Shown one piece after another: positions 25,042-36,457 of a stretch of 64,000 bases of DNA (positions are counted from its first letter, which is position 1; each line of letters begins with the position of its first letter). Source of the stretch: Piper betle (taxonomy: Eukaryota; Streptophyta; Magnoliopsida; Piperales; Piperaceae); contig JAURVB010006278.1 of assembly GCA_033002965.1 (NCBI GenBank), positions 1 through 64,000 of the forward strand, read 5' to 3'. The notes below the pieces were generated by a model. The model saw only the letters and a program-made list of their open reading frames with translations, made no database searches and was not told the origin of the DNA. Made by a program: the position numbers and the translations under genes.

Positions 25042-25660
25042 CATTCCCATTCCCAGGTCGTCGATCAAATGATCCCCATCGACAAATAAACAGTTTCTGT
25101 TTCTCACCTCCCACACCAGCCATCAATTTCTGCAGAGCAAATATGATGGGAGCGACCACTGTAGAAGGCGCAGTAAACATAGCCAGCTGCAATCTTATAC
25201 TGAGTGTCATGGTGATAGTTGCAGAATGTACATCTTAGACAACATGTTGGAGGACATCAAATGAACCCTCCAAAAGAAAAACACCATAGACAAAAGCATT
25301 GATTCCTAAACAACCAAGGTATTCATCGCAGGATAAAGTATATAAGGCTGCTATGTCTTCAAACAAACCTTCAGAGATAGAAGATGGCATTGAAGGACTT
25401 CATTGTGTCATAAGCAGAGTACATTATAATAAATTGCTCATCATTACAGATCTTGGCCATCGGAAGCTATCAAAAAATTAATTCCCAAAACTAGCAAACA
25501 AGTTATACTTAAGTGAGCCAGTGCAAATGTATCCAGAGACAACAAGGTTGCGACTGATATATGCATTGAAAGAACAGTTTCCAACCATTCTAACTTTGCA
25601 TGACAATGATCATTCCTTGTTTCTCTGGTAGGTGTCCTTACGTTTAGTTGGTGAAGAAGA
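25042..25660. other. Spacer and probable 3' UTR of the SR45a-like gene
   Basis: No coding region is recognised. The right part should be the 3' UTR of the minus-strand splicing factor ending at 25661. Confidence 0.4.
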
Positions 25661-27765
25661 TTAATGACGCCGAGATGATGGTGGGGGTGAGTAGCTTCTA
25701 TCATGTCTTCTGGATGATGAGCGAGTCGGTGACCTTACCTGGCCACGATCTGTAATTTGGGAAAGAATATGATTGAAATAAAGGCTAGACCACCAAAAGA
25801 AACTAGAAACTAGAAACTGAAGTGTCCACTAAAGGTAGAAAGCAAGATTTTTACTTATAAAACAACAACATCTCGACTCAGATTATGGACATTTGACAAG
25901 GTGTTTGACATTATAGTCTTTGACTAAATTGCCCCATTGTTTCACTTAGCTTATCGTTTAAATTGGCATGTAGCCTCAACAATCACTTCATCCATCTTAA
26001 AAAAGATAGACGATATCATTTTACATATGTCAAAGAAATCTTAATAAGGAAGAAATAATGCACATCATACCTTTGGTACGTGCTCCACAATAACTTCCAG
26101 GAGTTGGTGTTCTTTCCCTACTTTTTGCCTACAAGCACACAATAAAAGCATGATACTGGGAACTGTTGGATGAAGTTGCACAAGCCGTTTAGAAAAAACT
26201 AAGCGAAACAAGAGAAGCAGCTTGTATCTTATATCTTTTTATAAGCATAATTCTAATAAGCCTAAATGGAAAAAAATGTCCCTTATACATTGTGAATTTA
26301 GGGCGAAAATCTATGTTTGCAGTTGCAACAAATTAAGTAGCTGAGAATCAAGAAAGGATGTTTCACATAGAATGAAAAAGCATCAACCCTCAGTCACATG
26401 GTCTGGTGAGTTTGATGAATTAGAGAAGTCGATGCCGAATTGACATTGGACGACTTTAGAGAAGTCGACGCAGAGCTCTTTCTGAACCGTAAAGGTACAA
26501 ATTGTTAAGAGGCTTATGATGTAAAGTTGGTGAAGCCCACACACATAAAACAGACCTGCTGCCAAAATTTATCAGGGCACTTTTTATGTATTTAAAAGTA
26601 AGCAACAACACATCTGATGCTCGAGATCACATAAAAAAGACTAAAACAAGCTCCAGTACCTCCTCTACGGTCATAAGGCGACCCTCCAACACTGAATGGT
26701 TAAGATATTTGACACAACGATCTGCATCTCTAGCAGTTTCCATTGTTACAAATCCAAAACCACGAGATTCTCTAGTACGAGGATCCATGACTAAATGGCA
26801 TTCAATTACCTACAAAGAACATTGTTGCCTCAAATTTATTGTTCATGTACACAAGCATGCAATGGCAGAGCAAATAAAAAAACACGACACTCTAAAAAGG
26901 AAAGTCAACTTCTAGTGTTGTATCAGGGTGGGCACTCACTATATAATCTTGTGCCTTTTCATAGTTAACAAGGTGCAGATCAAGATGCACCTTCTTATCC
27001 CCATAAGCTAATTATTCTGCAGAATAAACCCCCAAAAAATAATAAAAATACAACCAGAATCTACTAAATTTTTTTTGCATACCGTCCCTTCACGATTGAA
27101 ATGTTTGTCCAGGTCAACATCTGTAACACGTGTAGATAATCCGGTAACATACAAATTATTCCCAGGATTAGCAGAGTCCCCAGGACTATGGCTCCTGCCA
27201 CATATAGATAAATGTTGCTTGTAAGTAAATCTCTTATTATGAAAAGATTTAATTAAGCACAAAAGTCACCCCTGCATAACCAGTAAGGGTGGGAACAAAC
27301 ATAAGTAAGCTTGAGCACTACTTACTGAAAGCTTCTTAATGCTCAAGCGATAAGAGATGCAAAAAATTTAAGGATGTATAATCCAAATCTCATATGTGAC
27401 AATGTTTGCTCTGCATATTAACACTGTCGACTATAAAATCTGAAGAAAACCCTATTCAGATATTTACAACAGGAATTAGAATAAATTATGTCACCAGTCA
27501 CAACTTAAAATATAGATGCAAATAAAAACAGTATTTACTGTTAACAAAAGTGTGTATTTAGACCGACTTCTATCCATAGTTCTTGGCAATGATCTTGACC
27601 TACTCCTTCCAGCAGGTGAAGGAGAAGGAGATTTCGAAGAGCTCCTTCAAAAAAGAACCAACATAAAATGCAAAAAACAGCACACTCTCAAAGACAGAAT
27701 CCTGCTATTTAGTATATTTAAAAAAAAAAAAAAGAATCACACCTTTCAACTCTGGTATACGCCAT
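25661..27765 (-). CDS. SR45a-like: SR45a / transformer-2-like splicing regulator, short form
   Basis: Six minus-strand exons join in phase to 170 aa: 27765-27743, 27644-27564, 27194-27083, 26809-26660, 26128-26071 and 25749-25661. The N-terminus is Ser/Arg-rich (SKSPSPSPAGRSRSRS). One RRM follows, with RNP2 LYVTGL and RNP1 RGFGFVTM. The linker RTPTPG is typical of Tra2/SR45a, and a short RS tail ends SPPPSSRRH. Such nuclear proteins bind exonic enhancers and U1/U2AF partners to steer splice-site choice. The C-terminal RS region is much shorter than that of Arabidopsis SR45a (about 380 aa from memory of the family), so further 3' exons or isoforms are possible. The first coding exon is only 23 bases, preceded by an intron acceptor, so a 5' UTR exon lies upstream, probably near 28.2 kb. 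Confidence 0.85.
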
Positions 27766-29454
27766 CTAATCTGCAAAACCAAAAAACAAAAACCTGATTA
27801 AGCGCAAGCAATTACACGAGAAGATCAACTCAAACGATTCTACACCCCCCCCCCCTAAAAAACATTTATAAATTAAAAAAAAAAACTAATTCATACCCCA
27901 CTCTTCCCCACACACACACAAGCTCCACCAAACAAATGGCGTCTCAGATCACACATCCAACTAAATCCCTAAAACCAAAATCCACCCCCCATTGACACAC
28001 AGATTCGAACATAACATCCACACAATCAATTCAAGATCACTACAGAAACAAACAATATATGATCTTATATATAAACAATTCCACAATCTAGCCAATGCAA
28101 ACTAGCAACAAATTGACAGCAAAATCTGAACCATTTTAAACAAAAAAAATGTTAAAAATGTTAAAAAAAAAACAAAAACAATTGCTTCAATACCACAGTA
28201 GGATTTCGATTGATCGAAGTGTTGATCGATGCAAAGCTCCAACTTGGTAAAAAGTAACGACGGCAGAAGCTGTCGGAAGAGAACAAAAAGAGTAAATATC
28301 AGTTATACCCTCAAAGATGGAATAATTATGAGCTGTACCCTTATCGTTTAGGAATGCTTTACTTGGGACCTTCCTATTTAACGCCGTCTGAAAACCGTTT
28401 AGAAGGAGGCGGAAACCAAAATTTCGGTGAAAAATAAAAAATAAAAGATACAATAAATAATACAAATTAGTTAGATCTCAAACTATAATAGAATTTAATT
28501 AGGTCAAATATTAATAGCCTCGGCCTGTTTGAAATTCGATTTAAAAGATGAGCCTAGATGGGCCATAGCATAGCCCAGGCTGCCTTTGCAATTAAGAGCT
28601 AGGCTTAGCACACTAGACTTTGCATCATTTTTTAAAAATCATAATCAATTGCCAAGTCAAATGTTCAATGCTATTTATAGGTTCATTGTTGACTTTTCCC
28701 AATCCTCTATTTACTCATGTTTATCGATACCTCGCATTGTGATATAGTTCTCATATGCCACTACTATAGTCGGACCTGAAAGCCAAAACGGTAAATATAT
28801 AAAATTCTACTCATTAAGTATTATGATTATGAACAAGATAGTCTAACGCAATGTCTTTGACAAATTAACTCAGTCATAATTTTTGTGAGTATGGTGTATT
28901 AATATAAGCTAAAAGCTAAAAGCTATGATTGGGAAGATTAATACTCCTCTTAAATTATTAGTTGGAAGATTTTAGCGCAAGGATCAGCTAGAGTCGAGTT
29001 TACTAAGTATTATCATTTTTTTAAGAAATATCAAGTTTTTAAATAATAATAAGACTCTAAATAGACCACGTTTAAAGAAGAGCACAGTTCAAGTCTAAGA
29101 GAAAACAGTAGAAACAATTTATTGATTGATTATTATTATAGCGTTTATTATTTATGATGGGTCAAAATTCCCAAAAGTCTTGTGTTGGGCAGCGAGCTCA
29201 AAAACTTCTCTTCCCCTCTTTTCCGCCGGTCTGGGCCGGCTTTCTCCACCTACCACCCTCCTTCCTCTTTACCCCTTCACCTCCCTTCCTTCCTCCCTCC
29301 CTCCCTCCCTCCCTCGCTCCCATAGCCCTACCACCATAGCTGCTACTCATCACCACCACCACCACCTCTTCTCCCCACTACCAACTTAATATCTAGCTAG
29401 CTAGTTACATACAGACTAACTCAGCGCTTTAGCTAGCTAGCTAGCTCCTTCACA
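27766..29454. other. Divergent upstream region of the SR45a-like and AHL genes
   Basis: No further coding sequence is recognised. About 27840-28160 is rich in A and C homopolymers and fits a 5' UTR intron of the minus-strand gene. The AHL side has a CT-rich tract with (CTCC)n at about 29288-29315 and repeated CTAG/GCTAGCTA motifs at 29391-29447, just before the AHL start. Confidence 0.45.
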
Positions 29455-30297
29455 CTGGCGAGCAGTCGGTGGTGGACAGGCCCGGTGGGCCTCGCCGGCG
29501 TCGGCCTGGTCTCCGGCGCCGACAAGCTGGACCCGGACTCCGGCAGCGGGAGCGGCGGCGGCACGGGGGTGGCCGGAGGGGAAGAGGCCGACGAGCATGA
29601 GCTGGACCAGAACAGCGGCGAGCCGGAGGGGGCGGTGGTGGAGATGCCGGCGGCGGCGCGGCGGCCGCGGGGCCGGCCGCCGGGGTCGAAGAACAAGCCG
29701 AAGCCGCCGGTGTTTGTCACCCGGGATAGCCCCAACGCGCTGCACAGCACGGTGCTGGAGGTGGCCGGCGGCGCCGACGTCGCCGACTGCGTCGCACAGT
29801 TCGCCCGCCGCCGGCAGCGCGGGGTCTGCGTGCTCGGCGGCACCGGCGCCGTCGCCAACGTCACGCTCCGGCAGCCGGCGGCGCCCGGCGCAGCCGTCGC
29901 TCTCCGCGGCCGCTTCGAGATCCTCTCCCTCACGGGCTCCTTCCTGCCCGGGCCGGCACCGCCGGGGTCCACTGGCCTGACGGTGTACCTCGCCGGCGGA
30001 CAGGGGCAGGTCGTCGGCGGCAACGTGCTCGGCCCACTCACGGCGGCGGGGCCGGTGATGGTGGTGGCGGCGACCTTCGCGAACGCGACGTATGAGCGGC
30101 TACCGCTGGAAGACGAGCAGGATCAGGAGGAGAGCAATAGCGGCGGCGGGAGGGGCGGCTCGCCGCCGGAGGGGGCGCCGGCAGCGGTGCAGGTGATGCT
30201 GGAGTCGTCGTCGTCGCCGGCACCGGCGTACAACATGATGGGCGGCGGCGGCGGGCAATTGGATGCGATGGGGTGGGCACTCGGACCTTCTTATTGA
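29455..30297 (+). CDS. AHL: AT-hook motif nuclear-localized (AHL) protein, clade A; start codon reads CTG
   Basis: This is a single-exon gene of about 280 codons. The AT hook [16 protein letters not shown] lies at about residues 69-84. A PPC/DUF296 domain follows (from [17 protein letters not shown] through [14 protein letters not shown] to [14 protein letters not shown]). The C-terminal tail is Gly/Ser-rich. AHLs bind AT-rich DNA in minor grooves, form homo- and hetero-trimers through PPC, and regulate growth, flowering and defence genes. Being intronless with this hook places it in clade A (Type I). Family members normally begin MA(N/S)RWW. Here the equivalent codons read CTG GCG AGC AGT CGG TGG TGG at 29455-29475, with an in-frame TAG just upstream. 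No in-frame ATG occurs before 29644, which would still keep the hook and PPC. Either CTG initiation, the internal ATG, or a sequence error is possible. Confidence 0.88.
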   Translation: MASSRWWTGPVGLAGVGLVSGADKLDPDSGSGSGGGTGVAGGEEADEHELDQNSGEPEGAVVEMPAAARRPRGRPPGSKNKPKPPVFVTRDSPNALHSTVLEVAGGADVADCVAQFARRRQRGVCVLGGTGAVANVTLRQPAAPGAAVALRGRFEILSLTGSFLPGPAPPGSTGLTVYLAGGQGQVVGGNVLGPLTAAGPVMVVAATFANATYERLPLEDEQDQEESNSGGGRGGSPPEGAPAAVQVMLESSSSPAPAYNMMGGGGGQLDAMGWALGPSY

Positions 30298-32939
30298 AGG
30301 TCGTCTTTTGTTCTTGTGTTTGGAAACCTGGTGCAACTCTGCTACTGTTTTTGTGCTGAATGTGAGAACAAGTGATACTTTGTAGGTTTCTAATTTGCTT
30401 GGTCCTAGATTTAATATATGCAATATTATGAATACGATGATATGAAGTAATCCAAATAGTTTCTGGGTTTTTCTTTTTCTAATCTTCAGTCATGATCTCA
30501 TGATCAGGGTGCGTCACTATATATATAAAACTGTTTGAGTCATTATTATAAGGCTATATTACACCAAGAACTTTTATTCATACCCCCAAAATCCACTAAT
30601 TTAAATGTGTGGTGTCTGCTGGAAGAATCTGCTCGATTTGAATAGTTTAAGAGCATTCAAGCACAGTTTAATTTTTCTACGATGTATATGGCTCTCTTTT
30701 TCTGATACTCTTTGTGTCACTTCCTTGCCCCAACTCACGAGACAAAATGATCTCTTCAAAAGATGAAGATATTCTTTAGCGATCTCTTCGAGATTTAGAG
30801 GGCCTTTACACAGGGATAATATGTTCATCACCAGGATAAGTGCCGCAGAAGTCTTTTTCTTCGAACTAGAATTTGTGATGGTAATTTACTTGAGCTTTCT
30901 TACATGATAAGCATAAGACTTGGACCAATATTATTTGTCAGTCTTTCTGGGAAATTATTCTACTGCCGATTCAAATTTCTCCAGTCAATAACTTGCTGGT
31001 TAGTTAATGGAATTAGACAGTACTCTTATCAGATGATCTCTTAGAATGAGTTGTGGTAGATCATATATAAATATATACACGGTAAAGTAATCAGGTAAAG
31101 TGGTTCTTCCCATAACCATAAAAAATAAAAGTAAAAAACGAACCTTGTTGCTTATCTTTTAGTTTAGACATTGAATGATTGACTAGATATGCAGCAAACC
31201 AAATTCAATGTACTGGCACAAGGGCATTGAAGGGGTCAATTCAATACACTGTAATGTATTTGCCCAGAGCCATCGTTGAGTACTGCTGAGCCTGCTGGGC
31301 AGCCAAGTTGCACAATCATTGAAGCGAGGACTTCGTCATATTCTGACGCTATAATACAGCTTACAGAATCAAAAACAAGGGCTGGGAAGGAAGCCGTTCT
31401 TGTTGTCAGCGGGTAATATTACCGTATAAGCACAATTCAGAGGATGGCGTGAAAGAGAGGCACATTTTGGGCATGCTCAAAGCTTCGAAAGGAGCATGGG
31501 GGTTAAACTAATGCAGGTGTATGTGGAGGGGGTCCCTTGGATCGGCATCTTTTCCATTCTGGGGTGTTCAACTTGATCAATGGTTGTTGAGATCGTATGG
31601 GGAACAAGCTTTCACATCAATATAGATTATTGTCTTCGGGTGGATATTAAGCTTTCCTCCTTCCAGAGCTTTCTTCAACTTGGTTAAAGTTAAACCCAGG
31701 TGGAAAATTTTTTCCGTGCTTTTACTGGAGCCTGTGATATCATGTCTCGTTTGGGTGGCCAGATAGTGTTACGTTGAATTGATAGATGAATAGTGAAGAA
31801 TAGTTGAGGTTAATATTATGATGTGATAAGAACATTATTAGCGATGCAGTTACATGTTTTACTTAACGCTACAATTTTTACAATGAGGGTTAGCATCATT
31901 CCATGAATAATATCTTATTACTTAATGGGTCCTTGTCCTTCACAATAACAACAGTTACATTACACAACCTGACAATTGGTAAAAAAAATACTTATTCCTT
32001 AAACCCTCACAATGCCAATTAAGCAAAAACATATGGCTGAGATAAAAAACAAACTTTCATAAGATGGCCCAGGAGAAAATCTCTCCATTTCCACACAAAA
32101 TTTACAATGAAATATATGAAAAGAAAAGTGGTCCTAATTTTCCTTTTCTCTTATCCAAATACACGTAAGAAAAATATATTTTTTCCTTTTTGTTCTTTAA
32201 ATTCTTTCTCTTCATAAGCTATCTAACCAAAGACAACTTTTTGCCGCCCCAACAATGGCCAATCAGCATTCCCATGGCCAAAAAATTTCCTTTATAAGAA
32301 GTGGCAACTTGGTCCTTTGATTTGAATCAAACACATTATCTTGACCAACTAGCCAGCACAATGGTTGAATGTCGATGCCCCTGACATGGAAAAAGATGTA
32401 TCTATTCACACTACGTTCCTGCCATATTTGACAGACTTGTTCTCGAGCACAAAGCTGGCCAACCAAGTGACAGCAGGGGATTATTATCACCGACAGCTTC
32501 TTTCAAAATGTTAGAATTTTTTTGTTAACGTAAAATTAAAGTAGGAATTAGTCAAAAATAGAAGCATACGCCCAATCATGATCATAGTTATTGTTGAATG
32601 GCAATCAAGCACAACCCAGAAAACCCGGAGATCAGTCTAAGAAACACCCAAAGAAGAATAAAAAAACAAAAGAGAGATCAGTCTAAGATACAACAGCGCA
32701 AGCCAGTTAAATGGGCAATTTTATCAGTAAATATAAGCTAGAATAATAATTTTCTTATTAACTGGTATAAAGCTTACACTTAGTAAGGACATCATATAAA
32801 TTTGTAGTTACAATCTATCAAGTGTATGGGAACTTCGGATCTGCCATCTAGTGAAAGCTACCCCTCAAATTAAATATGCTGCAGTTCATCCTACCCTTTT
32901 CAGAGGGTATTCTATGCTCTCCAGAAGATAAAAGCGCAT
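30298..32939. other. Intergenic region
   Basis: No gene is recognised. The first ~150 bases fit the AHL 3' UTR. The rest is AT-rich with no convincing open frame. Confidence 0.5.
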
Positions 32940-34312
32940 TCAAAATCTTAAAATACCCCTGGTAAAAGAACCAGACGCTCTTCGCCGTGAAACCCCTCTG
33001 CTACTTCTCAATGGAGTCAAGTAGAACCTCAGTAGTCCATTGTCCACGTTCCGGGGAGATGAATAATGCAAACTTCGGCTCCGACTGAACCTGAAATCAT
33101 TACTTTGAGAATCAGATCTAAACCTATGTACATTGCCGTTTATGGTGCTCTTGCTCCTCCTGGATTCATGATGTCTTTCGGCAGAACTTAGTGTAGTGGC
33201 TTGAAGGTTGTCACCAGTATCTGCTTTGAAAGATGCTGAATTTCTCCATTTGCGATCATCAGGCCAAGACTCAGAAAAGGATCTGCGGAAAGGGCTGCCA
33301 TGTTTACTAAAAATGTCTTTCCAAGGATTAGTAATGCTTCTATACCAAGCTTTCCCACAGCCAGGAGGTCTTTTAAGTTTTGAGACGTTAATTGCCTGTT
33401 GAGCTTCCTCATGGTAAGTGCCACTGGTAGGATCTACAAGCTCTGGATCAGCAGAAGTAAATCCTCCCACTGAAGCATTTGTATTTCTATTCATCTTCAC
33501 ATCTTTTGTATCAAAAATTGAGGGAGATTGCACAGATGTCACCTCCTCAAGCAATTCTTTTTCTTACTATGCATTGGAGAAGTCTTCCTACGATCACGAT
33601 TGCTAAGAAAAGTATTCTTGTCAGGATAAGTGGGCAACTTCTGGGCAGATGATTGCATGGTATTTAGATCTGTTTCTGGTCGGGACTGTTCAGTTCCCAC
33701 ACTGTTTCTTTTCTCAAGCTCAGACACTCTTCTCAAATTTTTCTTGGGTACACTCGTACTCCTGAACACGCTTCTTGAGAAAACAGAGCCAATCCACAGA
33801 GGTAAACCTTTCGCTCCCAAGAATGAGGATTTTACTGTAGCCTTAGAGGTGTCAGTGCTCGTATGAACATTCCGTACACTGGAAGTCCCACTTCCTGCGT
33901 TCACATTCTTGATCTCAGAATCAGTTTCAATTTTGCGAGTCCTATCATTCTGATTCTGAAAACTATCTCCAAAACCATTTCCACGACTAGGGTAGGGCAT
34001 GGCAAAAGCTGACCGGCCCAGTTCACTACTCTTAACTTCGGCATGATCATTTTTCAGTTGATCATCCAACTGAAACAAATACGACAGTGTTATTCTCACC
34101 CGAGTTCCAGAAGACGTGCTAGGCGCATCTGCAACAGCAGCACGATCTTCTTCCTTCTGGCTAAAGACAACAGGACATACATTATCGCTGCTGCTCCCAT
34201 ACGCAGTACCAGCAGTAGAAAGCCTCTCAGTCAAACAAGCAGAACAAAAGCCAGTAATCGTCTGGGATGGATGGCGCGAGCACACGGTCACAATACCGGA
34301 ATCAGGGTTCAT
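32940..34312 (-). CDS. OPS-like: OCTOPUS-like (DUF740 / UPF0503) membrane-associated protein
   Basis: The N-terminus carries the family signature CSRHPSQTITGFCSACLTERL, a Cys-rich motif near residue 11-31. The middle is Ser/Lys-rich (SVFSRSVFRSTSVPKKNLRR), and the C-terminal half has GCGKAWYRSITNPWKDIFSKH and an RS-rich end SGSFTRGILRF. OPS proteins are plasma-membrane-associated and polar, promoting phloem differentiation and brassinosteroid signalling; the role of this member is inferred. The reading is split. The first frame runs 34312-33539, and the second 33554-32940 lies one base out. Either one A is missing from the run at 33558-33562 (AGTAAGAAAAAGAATTG on the minus strand), or a 65 bp intron is spliced from GTAAGA (33567) to the AG at 33504-33503. 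The intron also restores the frame, giving 435 aa. The family is usually encoded by one large exon, which favours a missing base. Confidence 0.8.
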
Positions 34313-36457
34313 TTCATAACATACCAGCCCAACACCATGGAATCACTCTATTTCCAATGAGCTAAAAACTGAATCCCAATACTTCACATGTGCCTCAGAC
34401 CAATCCAAATCCCAACATATCCCAAAACAACATTATAATCAGAATCTACACAATCCCACCCGATGAGCTAGCTTGAGCACACGCAAAATATGCACCTACA
34501 TCCTTAAACATCAATCAGACTCCAGAACTGATCCAATTTCCAACAATACTCACTACTCCAGCAACCCTTCCATCTCAACACCACTCTCCACAAACAATTA
34601 CTACCACACAGAACACACTCTTTTTACAAAATCCAAAAACAGAACCTACACATATCTGTACCTACCACCCATTAACACTACCAGCTACAAACCTGCAACA
34701 CTCCAACTACAAGCAAAACAAAACAAAAAAGTCCCATTAATCCTACTAAATTAGACCGAATTACACCATTAAACAACAAATCAGCTTGTTTCTCACAACC
34801 CCCCCCAGAAATGGAACGTGGAAAGTTGCAGACACTCACAAAAAAACCGGAATTTCCTGCGGCCACCGACACGAATTCACGATTGAGCTCCGAAAAATTC
34901 GATCTTGGGAGGCGCCGGAACCGTGATGAGCAGGAATTGTGAGCATGGATGGCCATGAGGAAGAGAAAACCCTAGAATTTGGGGGAGAGTTGGTTGGACT
35001 TGGGAGACCGGAATTGGGGAGGAAGGAGAGGGCCGTTTTGAACGTTGCCCTCCTATCAAACGCCAATGTGAAATGTCTATTATGCCCTTGCCCGTTTTTG
35101 GATTAACAAAAATTAAAAAATTAAAAAAAAATGATTACCACACAAATTTTGATATACCAAATATTTTCCATTTGGATTAACACAAACAAAAAAAAAATGT
35201 TTGCCACACAAATTTGACACACCAAATATTTTCCAAGGCCAAGGTTTTCCTCTTTGGGGTGTTGAATTTCATACAACCATACCATGTAGCTGGCACCAGC
35301 AATATTTGTAATGATAAAATTAATGTATCATTATGAGAAGTAAATGCTAAGACCCAAAAATTATGTGTCTATTACATTGTATTTTAAGTGATTAATATGT
35401 TTTGAAAAAAAAATCATCAAAAAATGTGCATTATGAATAAACAATTTGTATTTTTCATCATTTTACATTTTATTATCAAATTTTTTAAGTACAACTTGAA
35501 TGTCAAAAAAACTCTTGTTGGGTCAAACAAATGACCGCCACCCACTTCTCTCCTTTTTTTTATATAAACAAGTTGACTGCTATCTAGTAACGGGGTGGGG
35601 GAGGGGATTATTTTTCTTATTTTATTTTATTTTTTTGACTTGTAGCCAAGTCTGATGTATGAATATGACAAAATAATGTGTCAAAAAACGAAAGACAAAA
35701 AAATTGGAACCATCTTTTGCCATATTTATTGATAAGTTGCATTTCAAAATTTGAGGTTTTTGTGATATTTCAATTATTATTTGATCGGGGGATTGATTTG
35801 CGGTTTTATTTATGAAGTCTGAATGTTGTCTCCTTTAGTGAAAGCAGATTATGTGTAGTATATTCTAATCATATGAAAATGGTGTAAAAATGAATGTATG
35901 GACTTTCCTCTAAAATGACCATTTTAGAGGATGTAAGAACCCATAATTATATTACTCTCCACCTTTTATTATTAAAGATAATAAATTATAGTCAATACTC
36001 CCCGTAAATTATTAGGATTTGCCCATGGATCACTCATGCCAGTAGTTTGACTACATCTATACACCACACTATATTTGCCACCCTTGGGCTTTTACAGACG
36101 CAATCACACAGAGAGTCGCATGGGTGAGTTCGCTCTGATATCATGTGAAAATAGATTTATTAGCTTTGCTACCATAATAACTAATTATTTTAAAAGACGC
36201 AGGAAGCCACGTTTATATTACTGTGTCACATTTTCTCTCTGAAGATGTGAAACTATATTCGATAAATGGGTGGTTGTATGTTAGGTGGAAGTGACTCAAA
36301 TGTTTGTTTTTTACATGGAAAGGTACCAGGAATAGTTCTCTATTGAATTGTGTAATCAATTGGTCATGTCGTTTTGTATTTTCTATAAAAGTATGTTTTC
36401 AATCCCTTGATAAGTTTATTTGTATGCATTGACTTTCAATTGTTTTTTTAAAAAAAG
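34313..36457. other. Upstream region of the OPS-like gene and spacer
   Basis: About 34830-35060 is more GC-balanced and could be a minus-strand 5' UTR exon. The part at 34330-34830 looks like its intron. From 35060 to 36450 the DNA is AT-rich with no recognised gene. I looked for the missing N-terminal exons of the methyltransferase that follows and did not find them. Confidence 0.4.

Noticed and set aside
29433..30041. Minus-strand open frames of 100-200 codons over the AHL gene
   Set aside because: The plus strand carries the AT hook and PPC domain; the opposite frames are GC-driven shadows.
31748..32235. Possible MITE with imperfect ends (tttgggtggccagatag and, reversed, tttggttagatag)
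   Set aside because: The terminal match is short and imperfect, and I could not see a convincing target duplication.
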